A stretch of 64,000 bases of DNA, taken from positions 1 to 64,000 of the forward strand of contig JBIQJI010000027.1 of assembly GCA_044507605.1 (NCBI GenBank). The letters are read 5' to 3'. Source of the stretch: Thermopolyspora sp044507605. Its GTDB lineage: Bacteria > Actinomycetota > Actinomycetes > Streptosporangiales > Streptosporangiaceae. The position numbers and the translations under genes were made by a program. Every line of letters begins with the position of its first letter. Position 1 is the stretch's first letter. This document shows, one piece after another, positions 49,490 to 58,855 of the stretch. The notes beneath the pieces were generated by a model, which ran no database searches, had not been told where the DNA came from, and worked only from the letters and a program-made list of their open reading frames with translations.

Positions 49490-50569
49490 CTAATTTTGCA
49501 TAGAAATCCACGCCTCGGGCGTGCCCGGCACCCGGCGTACGCGGCCGCGGGCCGCCAGCCACACCAGGTGGGCGAGGGTCTCGTTGTTCGCCGAGCGCCG
49601 CATGAACGCCGGGATCGTCGCCCACGGCCGCGACCAGGTGAGCCGCGTCGCCAGCTCCCAGCACGTCAGACCGGCGGGCGCGGCCGCCACGACCCTCTCG
49701 ATCTCCGCCAGCCGCTCCTCGTGGTGCGCCAGCATGTGGTCGACGCGGTCGGCCAGCTCCAGGAACCTGAACTCGTGCGCCGGCAGCACCTCCTCGACGT
49801 CCGCGTCCATGCCGATCTTGCGGATGGCGGCCAGCGAGTCCAGGAAGTCGGCGAGCGGGTTGGCCGCCGACTGCGAGTGCACGGCCACCATCGGGGTGAT
49901 CTTCGGCAGCACGTGGTCGCCCGTCAGCAGCACGCGCCGCTCCGCCGAGACGAAGCACAGGTGTCCCGGGGAGTGGCCGGGCGTCCAGACGGCCCGCAGG
50001 TCCCAGCCCGGCAGGTCGAGCCGGTCGCCGTCCTCGATGAGCACGTCCGGGCGGGCGGTCGCGACGAACCTGCGGAGCATCATCGACGCCCCGGCCAGCT
50101 CGCCCGCCTCCTCCATCGGCACCCCGCAGCGCTCCAGCTGGGCCCGCTCGCGGCGCACCAGCTCGTCGATGCGCCCGTCGTCGTAGCGGTCGGCGATGAG
50201 CGCGGCGTCGGCGGGGTGCAGCCCGATCCACGCCCCCGACACCTCGCGCACCCGCCCGGCCAGCCCGTAGTGATCGGGGTGGATGTGGGTCACGAGCACG
50301 GCCGACACGTCGGTCATGGCGTAGCCGGCCACGCCGAGCCCGGCCGACAGCGCGTCGTAGGCCTCGTCGGTGTTCCAGCCGGCGTCGACGAGGGCCACGC
50401 CGTCGGGCAGCTCCAGGGCGTAGACGAGAACGTATCTGAGGGGGTTGATGGGGATCGGCACCGGAATCGACCACAGGCCGGGCCGCACTCGCTCCACCTC
50501 CGGCAGGCGGCCGCCGGCCCATGCCGCGCGCTGATCGTCGTTCGCCGCCGTCACCAAGATCCGGGCCAT
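49490..50569 (-). CDS. Metallo-beta-lactamase-fold hydrolase
   Basis: The 359-residue protein has the MBL metal motif VLVTHIHPDHYGLAGRV (HxHxDH), a later His in VWTPGHSPGHLCFVS, Asp in VLLTGDHVLPKITP and His in EVLPAHEFRF, so both zinc sites look complete. The C-terminal 110 residues (LAHHEERLAEIERVV, TCWELATRLTWSR, NETLAHLVWLAARGRV) match the winged-helix tail of the LACTB2/hydrolase branch. It should hydrolyse thioesters, lactones or similar in the cytoplasm. ATG at 50569 with GGGAG eight bases upstream. It is divergent from the GST-like gene. Substrate unknown; not a resistance beta-lactamase by sequence type. Confidence 0.88.
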   Translation of the reverse strand: MARILVTAANDDQRAAWAGGRLPEVERVRPGLWSIPVPIPINPLRYVLVYALELPDGVALVDAGWNTDEAYDALSAGLGVAGYAMTDVSAVLVTHIHPDHYGLAGRVREVSGAWIGLHPADAALIADRYDDGRIDELVRRERAQLERCGVPMEEAGELAGASMMLRRFVATARPDVLIEDGDRLDLPGWDLRAVWTPGHSPGHLCFVSAERRVLLTGDHVLPKITPMVAVHSQSAANPLADFLDSLAAIRKIGMDADVEEVLPAHEFRFLELADRVDHMLAHHEERLAEIERVVAAAPAGLTCWELATRLTWSRPWATIPAFMRRSANNETLAHLVWLAARGRVRRVPGTPEAWISMQN

Positions 50570-50663
50570 GCGTGAGCTCCCTTCCGATCCCCCGATTGTC
50601 CCCCTCGTCTGGAATGTTGTTCTGACCGGGGGTCGGCGCTGAATGTGGCGTAACGTCGGAAAC

Positions 50664-51590
50664 ATGAAGCTCGGACGTGAGATATCGGACGACGGGCACT
50701 TCGTCCGGCAGGCCAACCGCTTCACCGACCGCATCGAACCCGACGGCCCCTATCCCCCCGAGCCGGGGCGGTACCAGCTCTACGCGTCGTACGCCTGCCC
50801 CTGGGCCCAGCGGAGCCTCATCGTGCGCGAACTGCTCGGGCTGGGCGACGTCATCGGCCTCACCATCGTCGATCCCATCAGGGACGACAAGGGCTGGCGG
50901 TTCACCCTGTCGCCCGGCGACCGCGACCCCGTCACCGGCGCGGCGTACCTGTCGGAGCTCTACCTGGCCACCGACCCCGCCTTCGAGGGCCGCTTCACCG
51001 TGCCCTGCGTGTGGGACACCAAGACCCGGCGCATCGTGACCAACGACTACTTCCAGCTCACGCTCACGATGGAGACGGCGTTCGCGCCCTGGCACGCCCC
51101 CGGCTCACCCGACCTGTACCCCAAGGCCCTCCGGCCCGAGATCGACGATCTCAACCGGTGGCTGTTCGACGGGCTCAACAACGGCGTCTACCGGGCGGGG
51201 TTCGCCACCTCCCAGCAGGCCTACGAGGAGGCCGTGACGGAGGTCTTCGCCACCCTGGACGCCCTGGAGGAGCGGCTGGCCGACCGCCGTTTCCTGCACG
51301 GGCCGCGGCTCACCGAGAGCGACGTGCGCGCCTACACCACGCTGGCCCGGTTCGACGTCGTCTACCACTCCCACTTCAAGTGCGCGATGCGCCGGCTGAC
51401 CGACTATCCGAACCTGTGGGCGTACGCGCGCGACCTCTACCAGCACCCGGCCTTCCGCGACACGACCGACTTCGACCACATCAAGCGGCACTACTACATC
51501 ACGCAGACCAACATCAACCCGACCGGAATCGTGCCCATCGGTCCCTTCCTCGACTGGTCGGCGCCCCACGGCCGCGACCGCCTCGCCTGA
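50664..51590 (+). CDS. Xi-class glutathione S-transferase-like reductase (ECM4/YqjG family)
   Basis: The 308-residue protein has the Xi-class active site YASYACPWAQRSLIVREL (catalytic Cys in CPW), VPCVWDTKTRRIVTNDYFQL (the cis-Pro and Ser/Asn region that binds the thiol), and GPRLTESDVRAYTTLARFD in the helical domain. In other bacteria it reduces glutathionyl-hydroquinones; actinomycetes use mycothiol, so a mycothiol-linked activity is likely. The ATG at 50664 has TAACGT seven bases before it and no ribosome binding site, again suggesting a leaderless mRNA; an upstream in-frame start exists at 50643. It is divergent from the MBL gene. Confidence 0.9.
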   Translation: MKLGREISDDGHFVRQANRFTDRIEPDGPYPPEPGRYQLYASYACPWAQRSLIVRELLGLGDVIGLTIVDPIRDDKGWRFTLSPGDRDPVTGAAYLSELYLATDPAFEGRFTVPCVWDTKTRRIVTNDYFQLTLTMETAFAPWHAPGSPDLYPKALRPEIDDLNRWLFDGLNNGVYRAGFATSQQAYEEAVTEVFATLDALEERLADRRFLHGPRLTESDVRAYTTLARFDVVYHSHFKCAMRRLTDYPNLWAYARDLYQHPAFRDTTDFDHIKRHYYITQTNINPTGIVPIGPFLDWSAPHGRDRLA

Positions 51591-51780
51591 TCCGCGCGGG
51601 CGGCGCGACCACGCGTCCGCACGGCCCGGCCGCGCTCGCCGGGGTGTGAGCGGAGGCTGAAAATTTCACCGATGAGGGGTCGGCGGGGCCCCGGTCCGGC
51701 CCGGGGACATGCGGTTCGATGCCGGGTGCCCTGATCCCATTGACCCGGCGGGACATGCGCGGGAAGCATCACCAGAGCTA

Positions 51781-51794
51781 TGGGAGCGCTCCCA
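51781..51794 (+). promoter_or_regulatory. CebR/CelR operator box
   Basis: TGGGAGCGCTCCCA is a perfect 14-bp palindrome identical to the cellobiose-responsive CebR/CelR site known from Streptomyces and Thermobifida. It lies 25 bp before the GTG of the cellulase gene, so repression without cellobiose is expected. The repressor gene is not in this window. Confidence 0.9.
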
Positions 51795-51819
51795 TTCATC
51801 CGACCACTAGGGATTCCGC

Positions 51820-54411
51820 GTGATCAAACCAGTCCGCCGATGGACGGCCGCGATCGCCGTCCTGGCCACCGCCCTGACCATCTCCGGCTTATCGCCGTCG
51901 CCGGCCAGTGCCGACGAAGGGCCCGAGCAGATCGACAACGGCACCTTCGACACCACCACCGACCCCTGGTGGCACACCGGCAACATCACCTTCGAGCTGA
52001 GCGACGGCCGGCTGTGCGCCGACATCCCCGGTGACACCGTCAACCCGTGGGATGTGATCATCGGACACAACGACATCCCGCTGGTGAAAGGCGAGACGTA
52101 CGCCTTCGGCTTCTACGCCGACGCCGACCCGGGCAAGGTGGCCCGGGCGCTGGTGCAGATGCCCGTCGACCCCTACACGGCGTACCTGTCGGTCAACCCC
52201 GAGCTGAGCGTCTCGGGCGACACCTACTCCTACACGTTCACCTCTCCCGTCGACATGACCGACGCGCAGGTCGTCTTCCAGCTCGGCGGCAGCTCCTCGC
52301 CGTGGCGGTTCTGCCTCGACGACGTGTCGCTCAAGGGCGGCGCCGAGCCGCAGCAGTACGAGCCCGACACCGGGCCGCGCGTGCGGGTCAACCAGGTGGC
52401 GTACCTGCCGAAGGGCCCGAAGAACGCCACCCTGGTCACCGAGGCGACCGACCCGCTGCCGTGGACGCTGAAGAACGCCGCCGGCACGACCGTCGCCGAG
52501 GGCACGACCACCCCGCGCGGCACCGACATCAGCTCGGGGCAGAACGTCCACTCGATCGACTTCGGCTCCTACACCAAGGCGGGCACGGGCTACACGCTGA
52601 GCGCCGACGGCGAGACCAGCCGGCCGTTCGACATCAGCGGCGACGCCTACGCCTCGCTGCGCCACGACGCGCTGAAGTTCTTCTACACGCAGCGCAGCGG
52701 CATCGAGATCCTCGACAGCCTGCGCCCCGGCTACGGCAGGCCCGCCGGGCACATCGGCGTCGCGCCCAACCAGGGCGACACCGACGTGCCGTGCCAGGAG
52801 GGCGTGTGCGACTACCGGCTCGACGTCTCCGGCGGCTGGTACGACGCGGGCGACCACGGCAAGTACGTGGTCAACGGCGGCATCTCGGTCGCCCAGATCA
52901 TGAGCGAGTTCGAGCGCACCAAGAACGCCGTCACCGCCCGCCCGGAGGCGCTCGGCGACTCGACGCTGGCGCTGCCCGAGAGCGGCAACTCGGTGCCCGA
53001 CATCCTCGACGAGGCGCGCTGGGAGCAGGAGTTCCTGCTGAAGATGCAGGTGCCGGAGGGCGAGCCGCACGCCGGCATGGCGCACCACAAGATCCACGAC
53101 CAGAACTGGACCGGGCTGCCGCTGCTGCCCCACCAGGACCCCCAGCCGCGTGAGCTGCACCCGGTGTCGACCGCCGCGACGCTCAACCTCGCCGCCACGG
53201 CGGCGCAGGCGGCCCGCGTGTTCGCGCCGTACGACCCGGCGTTCGCCGCGAAGAACCTCGCCGCCGCCCGGCGGGCGTGGGCCGCCGCCCAGGCCGAGCC
53301 GGAGATCTACGCCTCGGCCTCCGACGGCAACGGCGGCGGCACGTACGACGACAGGGACGTGACCGACGAGTTCTACTGGGCCGCGGCCGAGCTCTACATC
53401 ACGACCGGCGAGAAGGAGTTCAAGGACTTCGTGCTGGCCTCGCCGCTGCACACCGCCGACATCTGGAGCGACCGCGGCTTCTCCTGGCTCTCGACGGCCG
53501 CGCTCGGCCGCCTCGACCTGGCGACCGTGCCGAACGACCTGCCGGGCCGCGACGACGTGCGCGCCTCGGTGCTCGCCGGGGCCGACCGGTACCTGGCCAC
53601 GGTCAAGGAGCACCCGTACGGCCTGCCGTACAGCCCGTCGGGCAACAGCTACGACTGGGGCTCCAACAGCGAGGTGCTGAACAACATGGTGGTGATGGCC
53701 GCCGCGTACGACATCTCGGGCGAGCGGAAGTACCGGGACGGCGTGCTGGAGGGCATCGACTACCTGCTCGGCCGCAACGCGCTGAACCAGTCGTACGTCA
53801 CGGGCTACGGCGAGGTGTCCTCGCACAACCAGCACAGCCGGCTCTACGGGCACGAGCTCAACACCGACCTGCCGAACCCGCCGAAGGGCTCGCTGGCCGG
53901 CGGCCCGAACTCCGCGCTGCAGGACCCGAAGGCGCAGTCGCTGCTGCAGGGCTGCGCGCCGCAGTTCTGCTACATCGACGACATCGAGTCGTACTCGACG
54001 AACGAGGTCGCGATCAACTGGAACTCGACGCTGTCGTGGGTGTCGTCGTTCGTCGCCGACCAGGGCGACGGCAAGGCGCCGAAGCCGGGCTCCTGCGAGG
54101 TGAAGTACGTCACACACGGGTCGTGGCCGACCGGGTTCACCACCCAGGTCACGATCAAGAACACCGGCAAGCGGAGCATCGACGGCTGGAAGCTGCGGTG
54201 GTCCTTCCTCGGCGGCCAGCGGGTCGACCACGCCTGGAGCGTGTCGGTGGATCAGGACGCCGCGACGGTGACGGCGAAGAGCCTGCCGTGGAACGACCGG
54301 ATCCGGCCGGGCCAGTCGCTGACCTTCGGCTTCAACGGTGCGGCGGCCCCGGGCGCCAACCCGACGCCTGATCTGATCACGCTGAACGGCAAGGCCTGCC
54401 GGGTGGCGTGA
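51820..54411 (+). CDS. Secreted GH9 cellulase (CBM4_9 - Ig-like - GH9 - CBM2)
   Basis: The 863-residue enzyme should cleave beta-1,4-glucan in cellulose outside the cell. Domains in order: signal peptide (about 1-31, ending SPASA), CBM4/9 (about 35-175), N-terminal Ig-like cellulase domain (about 190-275, VRVNQVAYLPKGPKNATLV), GH9 catalytic domain (about 280-745) and CBM2 at the end (from about 765, CEVKYVTHGSWPTGFTTQV to the final Cys). Catalytic features are GGWYDAGDHGKYVVNGG (Asp pair), SSHNQHSRLYGHE and the acid Glu in YSTNEVAINWNSTLSW. GTG at 51820 with AGGGA seven bases upstream. A CebR box is just upstream and a strong hairpin follows the stop. Confidence 0.94.
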   Translation: MIKPVRRWTAAIAVLATALTISGLSPSPASADEGPEQIDNGTFDTTTDPWWHTGNITFELSDGRLCADIPGDTVNPWDVIIGHNDIPLVKGETYAFGFYADADPGKVARALVQMPVDPYTAYLSVNPELSVSGDTYSYTFTSPVDMTDAQVVFQLGGSSSPWRFCLDDVSLKGGAEPQQYEPDTGPRVRVNQVAYLPKGPKNATLVTEATDPLPWTLKNAAGTTVAEGTTTPRGTDISSGQNVHSIDFGSYTKAGTGYTLSADGETSRPFDISGDAYASLRHDALKFFYTQRSGIEILDSLRPGYGRPAGHIGVAPNQGDTDVPCQEGVCDYRLDVSGGWYDAGDHGKYVVNGGISVAQIMSEFERTKNAVTARPEALGDSTLALPESGNSVPDILDEARWEQEFLLKMQVPEGEPHAGMAHHKIHDQNWTGLPLLPHQDPQPRELHPVSTAATLNLAATAAQAARVFAPYDPAFAAKNLAAARRAWAAAQAEPEIYASASDGNGGGTYDDRDVTDEFYWAAAELYITTGEKEFKDFVLASPLHTADIWSDRGFSWLSTAALGRLDLATVPNDLPGRDDVRASVLAGADRYLATVKEHPYGLPYSPSGNSYDWGSNSEVLNNMVVMAAAYDISGERKYRDGVLEGIDYLLGRNALNQSYVTGYGEVSSHNQHSRLYGHELNTDLPNPPKGSLAGGPNSALQDPKAQSLLQGCAPQFCYIDDIESYSTNEVAINWNSTLSWVSSFVADQGDGKAPKPGSCEVKYVTHGSWPTGFTTQVTIKNTGKRSIDGWKLRWSFLGGQRVDHAWSVSVDQDAATVTAKSLPWNDRIRPGQSLTFGFNGAAAPGANPTPDLITLNGKACRVA

Positions 54412-54418
54412 GCGCCGG

Positions 54419-54456
54419 CGTTCGGTGGCCCGGCGCGGGGACCGGGCCACCGAACG
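54419..54456 (+). terminator. Strong terminator hairpin after the GH9 gene
   Basis: A perfect 15-bp stem (54419-54433 with 54442-54456) and an 8-base loop begin 8 bp after the stop. There is no T-run, but the stem is very stable, as in many actinobacterial terminators. Confidence 0.75.
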
Positions 54457-54766
54457 CCTGACCGAGCGCCTAAACGGACACTCCATGACAAACGACGACT
54501 ATACTGGTGTGATCGGATGAACAGGTCGATCGGTACGACACCGATGGCCTAGACCGACCGGGTGAAGAGCGCCTGCCATCCTCATCACCCCGATGGGCTA
54601 CCAGGGGTGACCAGTCAGGATGACACGAATGGAGTCATCGGGGGCACCATCGGGGGATCGACCGGGAGCATACCCCAAGCCGGGCACGTCCCGCGCGCGC
54701 GGGCGAGTAGCCTTGTATCCGGTTCTCTTGTAACAACGCCGATCGCGGAAGAGGGCGATTTCCGCC
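54457..54766. promoter_or_regulatory. kgd upstream region (310 bp, no gene seen)
   Basis: No credible gene lies here. A TATACT hexamer at 54500-54505 looks like a -10 element, with CGGACA 19 bp upstream (54475-54480) as a weak -35. If used, it would give a leader of about 250 bases before the kgd GTG at 54767. GAAGAGGG near 54749-54756 is a possible ribosome binding site. I recognise no riboswitch. Confidence 0.4.
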
Positions 54767-57700
54767 GTGTCGTCTGAGTCGTCGCGGACAAACCCACTGG
54801 CCAGCTTTGGACAGAACGAGTGGCTTGTCGATGAGCTGTACCAGAAGTACCTAGAAGACCCAGAGTCGGTCGACCGCGCATGGTGGAACTTCTTCGCCGA
54901 TTACAGCGGCAACGGCGGCCGTGCACCGGCCGCGGCGCCGAGCGCCCAGACCGCTCCTCCCCCGACAGCACCGTCTCCGACAGCCCAATCCAACGGTGGC
55001 AGCGTCGCCACCCCGACCGCACCCCCTACGAAGACCGTGACCACCGCCGAAAAGACCGTCCCCGCGAAGACCGCCGCCCCCAAGGCCAAGCCCGCCCCCG
55101 CCCTCCCCTCCGGAGCGCGTGAAGAGCGGCTGCGCGGCGCCGCCGCCCGCACCGCGGCCAACATGGAGGCCAGCCTCGCCGTGCCCACCGCGACGAGCGT
55201 GCGCGCGGTGCCGGCCAAGCTCCTCATCGACAACCGCATCGTCATCAACAACCACCTGTCCCGCGGCCGCGGCGGCAAGGTGTCGTTCACGCACCTGATC
55301 GGCTACGCGGTCGTCCAGGCGCTCAAGACGATGCCGGAGATGAACCGGTCCTACGCCGAGGTCGACGGCAAGCCGGTCATCGTCGAGCCCGAGCACGTCG
55401 GCCTGGGTCTCGCGATCGACATCAAGAAGGCCGACGGCAGCCGGCAGCTGGTGGTGCCGTCGATCAAGGCCGCCGAGACCCTCGACTTCCGCCAGTTCTG
55501 GACCGCCTACGAGGAGATCGTGCGCAAGGCGCGCGCCGGCAAGCTCGGCGTCGACGACTTCGCCGACACCACGATCAGCCTCACCAACCCCGGCACCCTC
55601 GGCACCGTCCACTCGGTGCCCCGCCTCATGCCGGGCCAGGGCACGATCATCGGCGTCGGCGCGATGGAGTACCCCGCCGAGTACCAGGGCGCCTCGACCG
55701 AGACCCTCAGCCGGCTCGCGGTCAGCAAGGTCATGACCCTGACCTCGACCTACGACCACCGCATCATCCAGGGCGCCCAGTCGGGCGAGTTCCTGCGCCG
55801 CGTGCACCAGCTGCTGCTCGGCGAAGACGGCTTCTACGACGAGATCTTCGAGGCGCTGCGCATCCCGTACGAGCCGGTGCGCTGGGTCCAGGACATCTCG
55901 GCCTCCCACGACGACGACGTCGCCAAGTCGGCCCGGGTCTTCGAGTTGATCCACGCCTACCGGGTGCGCGGCCACCTGATGGCCGACACCGACCCGCTGG
56001 AGTACAGCCAGCGCAAGCACCCCGACCTCGACATCCAATCCCACGGGCTGACCCTGTGGGACCTCGAGCGTGAGTTCGCCACGGGCGGGTTCGGCGGCCG
56101 CCCGCTGATGAAGCTGCGCGAGATCCTCGGCGTGCTGCGCGACTCGTACGTGCGCACCATCGGCATCGAGTACATGCACATCCAGGGCCCCGAGGAGCGC
56201 GCCTGGATCCAGGCGCGCGTCGAGAAGCCGCACGAGAAGCCCGACCGCGCCGAGCAGCTCAACATCCTCAAGCGGCTCAACACCGCCGAGGCGTTCGAGA
56301 CCTTCCTGCAGACCAAGTTCGTCGGCCAGAAGCGCTTCTCGCTGGAGGGCGGCGAGTCGCTGATCCCGCTGCTCGACTCGGTGATCAGCTCGGCGGCGGG
56401 CGAGGCGCTCGACGAGGTCGTCATCGGCATGGCCCACCGGGGCCGGCTCAACGTCCTGGCCAACATCGTCGGCAAGTCGTACGCCCAGGTGTTCGGCGAG
56501 TTCGAGGGCAACGTCGACCCGCGCAGCGCCCACGGCTCCGGCGACGTGAAGTACCACCTCGGCGCCGAGGGCGTGTTCACCGCCCCCGACGGCTCGCAGA
56601 TCCGCACCTCGGTGGTGGCGAACCCCTCGCACCTGGAGGCGGTCGACCCCGTGCTGGAGGGCGTGGTGCGCGCCAAGCAGGACCTGCTCGAACGCGGCGA
56701 GGAGGGCTTCACCGTGCTGCCCATCCTCGTGCACGGCGACGCCGCGTTCGCCGGCCAGGGCGTGGTGGCCGAGACCCTGCACATGTCGCAGCTGCGCGGC
56801 TACCGCACCGGCGGCACCGTGCACGTCGTGGTCAACAACCAGGTCGGCTTCACCACCTCCCCGGCGTCGTCCCGCTCGTCGGTCTACGCCACCGACGTCG
56901 CCCGCATGATCCAGGCGCCCATCTTCCACGTCAACGGCGACGACCCCGAGGCCGTGGTCCGGGTCGGCCGGCTCGCGTTCGAGTACCGCCAGGCGTTCCG
57001 CAAGGACGTCGTGATCGACCTGGTCTGCTACCGGCGCCGCGGCCACAACGAGACCGACAACCCGAGCTTCACCCAGCCGCTGATGTACGACCTGATCGAC
57101 GCCAAGCGCTCGGTCCGCAAGCTGTACACCGAGGCCCTGATCGGCCGCGGCGACATCACGGTCGAGGAGGCCGAGCAGGCGCTGCGCGACTACCAGGAGC
57201 AGCTGGAGCGGGCCTTCACCGAGACCCGCGAGGCCGCCAAGAAGCCGCTCGAACCCGGCGCGGTGGTCAAGCCGGCGCCCGGCGAGGTGGTGCCGTGGTC
57301 CCACGACGACACCCCGACCGGCATCTCCGACGAGACGGTCAAGCGGGTCGTCGAGACCCAGCTCAACCTGCCCGAAGGCTTCAACGTGCACCCGCGGCTC
57401 GCCCCGATCCTGCAGCGCCGCGGCCAGATGGTCGAAAACGACGCCATCGACTGGGCGATGGGCGAGACCCTGGCGTTCGGCTCGCTGCTGCTCGACGGCC
57501 ACCCGGTGCGCCTGGTGGGCCAGGACTCCCGGCGCGGCACGTTCGGCCAGCGCCACGCGGTGCTCGTCGACCGCCTCACCGGCGAGGACCACACCCCGCT
57601 GAAGGCGTTCAACCACGGCACCACCAAGTTCTACGTCTACGACTCGCTGCTCAGCGAGTTCGCCGCGATGGGCTTCGAGTACGGCTACAGCGTGGTGCGT

Positions 57701-58474
57701 CCCGACGCGCTGGTGGCGTGGGAGGCCCAGTTCGGCGACTTCGCCAACGGCGCCCAGTCGATCATCGACGAGTTCATCTCGGCCGGTGAGCAGAAGTGGG
57801 GTCAGCGGTCGTCGGTCGTGCTGCTGCTGCCCCACGGGTACGAAGGCCAGGGCCCCGACCACTCCTCGGCCCGCATCGAGCGGTTCCTGCAGCTGTGCGC
57901 CAACGACAACATGACCGTGGCGCAGCCGTCGACCCCGGCCAACTACTTCCACCTGCTGCGCTGGCAGATGCTGTCGCGCCGCCACAAGCCGCTGATCGTG
58001 TTCACGCCGAAGCAGCTGCTGCGGCTCAAGGCGGCGGCCTCGCGGGTGGCCGACTTCACCTCGGGCTCGTTCCGCCCGGTCCTCGGCGATTCCACCGTCG
58101 ACCCGTCGGGCGTCCGCCGCATCCTGCTGTGCTCCGGCCGCATCTACTACGATCTGCTGGCCAGGCGCGACAAGCAGGGCGTCACCGACACGGCGATCGT
58201 GCGGCTGGAGCGGCTGTTCCCGTTCCCGATCGAGGAGCTCCGGGCCGAGCTGGGCCGCTACTCGGCCGACGCCGAGCTGCTGTGGGTGCAGGACGAGCCG
58301 GCGAACATGGGGCCGTGGCCGTACCTCGCGCTGAAGCTGACCGAGAACCCCGACCTGTTCGGCGGGCGGCGGCCGCAGCGCGTCTCCCGGGCGGCCAACT
58401 CCTCGCCCGCCGTCGGCTCGCACAACGCGCACGAGGAGGAGCTGCAGGAGCTGCTGCGCAAGGTCTTCGGCTAG
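54767..58474 (+). CDS. kgd: Multifunctional 2-oxoglutarate metabolism enzyme (Kgd; SucA with fused succinyltransferase domain)
   Basis: This 1235-residue thiamine-diphosphate enzyme is the actinobacterial E1o of the TCA cycle: 2-oxoglutarate dehydrogenase component, decarboxylase and 2-hydroxy-3-oxoadipate synthase. It begins with the E1o N-terminal segment FGQNEWLVDELYQKYLEDPE, then a Pro/Ala/Lys-rich linker (about 48-112), an E2o-like acyltransferase domain (about 115-345, with TYDHRIIQGAQSGEF) lacking a lipoyl domain, and the E1 part with MAHRGRLNVLAN, HGDAAFAGQGVVAETLHMS and RRRGHNETDNPSFTQP. GTG at 54767. The layout matches mycobacterial Kgd, which is controlled by the FHA protein GarA; GarA is not in the window. 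Confidence 0.95.
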   Translation: MSSESSRTNPLASFGQNEWLVDELYQKYLEDPESVDRAWWNFFADYSGNGGRAPAAAPSAQTAPPPTAPSPTAQSNGGSVATPTAPPTKTVTTAEKTVPAKTAAPKAKPAPALPSGAREERLRGAAARTAANMEASLAVPTATSVRAVPAKLLIDNRIVINNHLSRGRGGKVSFTHLIGYAVVQALKTMPEMNRSYAEVDGKPVIVEPEHVGLGLAIDIKKADGSRQLVVPSIKAAETLDFRQFWTAYEEIVRKARAGKLGVDDFADTTISLTNPGTLGTVHSVPRLMPGQGTIIGVGAMEYPAEYQGASTETLSRLAVSKVMTLTSTYDHRIIQGAQSGEFLRRVHQLLLGEDGFYDEIFEALRIPYEPVRWVQDISASHDDDVAKSARVFELIHAYRVRGHLMADTDPLEYSQRKHPDLDIQSHGLTLWDLEREFATGGFGGRPLMKLREILGVLRDSYVRTIGIEYMHIQGPEERAWIQARVEKPHEKPDRAEQLNILKRLNTAEAFETFLQTKFVGQKRFSLEGGESLIPLLDSVISSAAGEALDEVVIGMAHRGRLNVLANIVGKSYAQVFGEFEGNVDPRSAHGSGDVKYHLGAEGVFTAPDGSQIRTSVVANPSHLEAVDPVLEGVVRAKQDLLERGEEGFTVLPILVHGDAAFAGQGVVAETLHMSQLRGYRTGGTVHVVVNNQVGFTTSPASSRSSVYATDVARMIQAPIFHVNGDDPEAVVRVGRLAFEYRQAFRKDVVIDLVCYRRRGHNETDNPSFTQPLMYDLIDAKRSVRKLYTEALIGRGDITVEEAEQALRDYQEQLERAFTETREAAKKPLEPGAVVKPAPGEVVPWSHDDTPTGISDETVKRVVETQLNLPEGFNVHPRLAPILQRRGQMVENDAIDWAMGETLAFGSLLLDGHPVRLVGQDSRRGTFGQRHAVLVDRLTGEDHTPLKAFNHGTTKFYVYDSLLSEFAAMGFEYGYSVVRPDALVAWEAQFGDFANGAQSIIDEFISAGEQKWGQRSSVVLLLPHGYEGQGPDHSSARIERFLQLCANDNMTVAQPSTPANYFHLLRWQMLSRRHKPLIVFTPKQLLRLKAAASRVADFTSGSFRPVLGDSTVDPSGVRRILLCSGRIYYDLLARRDKQGVTDTAIVRLERLFPFPIEELRAELGRYSADAELLWVQDEPANMGPWPYLALKLTENPDLFGGRRPQRVSRAANSSPAVGSHNAHEEELQELLRKVFG

Positions 58475-58493
58475 TCCGGCCCCAACGAACCAT

Positions 58494-58533
58494 CGAAGTC
58501 CCCTCGCGCCCCCGCACGCGCGGGGGGACTTCG
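58494..58533 (+). terminator. Hairpin between kgd and the DUF6104 gene
   Basis: A 10-bp stem (CGAAGTCCCC at 58494-58503, GGGGACTTCG at 58524-58533) with an inner CGCGC/GCGCG pairing lies 19 bp after the kgd stop and 20 bp before the next ATG. It may end or attenuate transcription ahead of the small gene. Confidence 0.55.
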
Positions 58534-58553
58534 CGCTGTAAAAGGAGAACACC

Positions 58554-58742
58554 ATGTACTTCACGGATCGGGGGATCGAGGAGCTCGTCGAGCGGCGAGG
58601 CGAGGAGAAGGTCGCGATGCCCTGGCTGGCCGAGCGCCTGCGCGAGTTCGTCGACCTCAACCCGGAGTTCGAGACACCGATCGACCGGCTGGCCACGTGG
58701 CTGGCCCGCTACGACGACGAGCTGGACGACGACCTCGACTGA
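58554..58742 (+). CDS. DUF6104 family small protein
   Basis: The 62-residue protein (MYFTDRGIEELVERRGEEK, then WLAERLREFVDLNPEFETPI and the acidic end DDELDDDLD) matches DUF6104, a small family regularly found directly behind kgd/sucA in actinomycetes. Its function is unknown; the fixed position suggests a role with the 2-oxoglutarate enzyme. ATG at 58554 with AAAAGGAG six bases upstream, one of the best ribosome binding sites in the window. A hairpin separates it from kgd, so expression may be lower than kgd at the RNA level and boosted in translation. Confidence 0.87.
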   Translation: MYFTDRGIEELVERRGEEKVAMPWLAERLREFVDLNPEFETPIDRLATWLARYDDELDDDLD

Positions 58743-58782
58743 TCCGGGTACGAGGGCGAGCGCACCGTCCGGCGGCAAAACG

Positions 58783-58819
58783 CGATATGTCTTGACTTTT
58801 AGCGAACGCGACATATCGT
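58783..58819 (+). promoter_or_regulatory. PadR-type operator around the DUF4097-padR promoter
   Basis: A perfect 9-bp inverted repeat, CGATATGTC (58783-58791) and GACATATCG (58810-58818), encloses a promoter: -35 TTGACT (58792-58797), 16-bp spacer, -10 TATCGT (58814-58819). The second arm overlaps the -10, so a bound repressor would block transcription. The PadR protein encoded two genes downstream is the obvious candidate. Confidence 0.7.
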
Positions 58820-58855
58820 GTTCTCGTACAGATGCCGAGACGGAGGGCCCATGCC

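Noticed and set aside
49490..50569. Antibiotic-resistance beta-lactamase
   Set aside because: The HxHxDH motif is general to the metallo-hydrolase fold; there is no signal peptide, and the C-terminal winged helix is typical of the LACTB2-like branch.
54851..58696. 1281-codon minus-strand frame opposite kgd
   Set aside because: The composition is typical of an antisense shadow (Val, Gly, His, Arg, Asp) and kgd is unmistakable on the plus strand.
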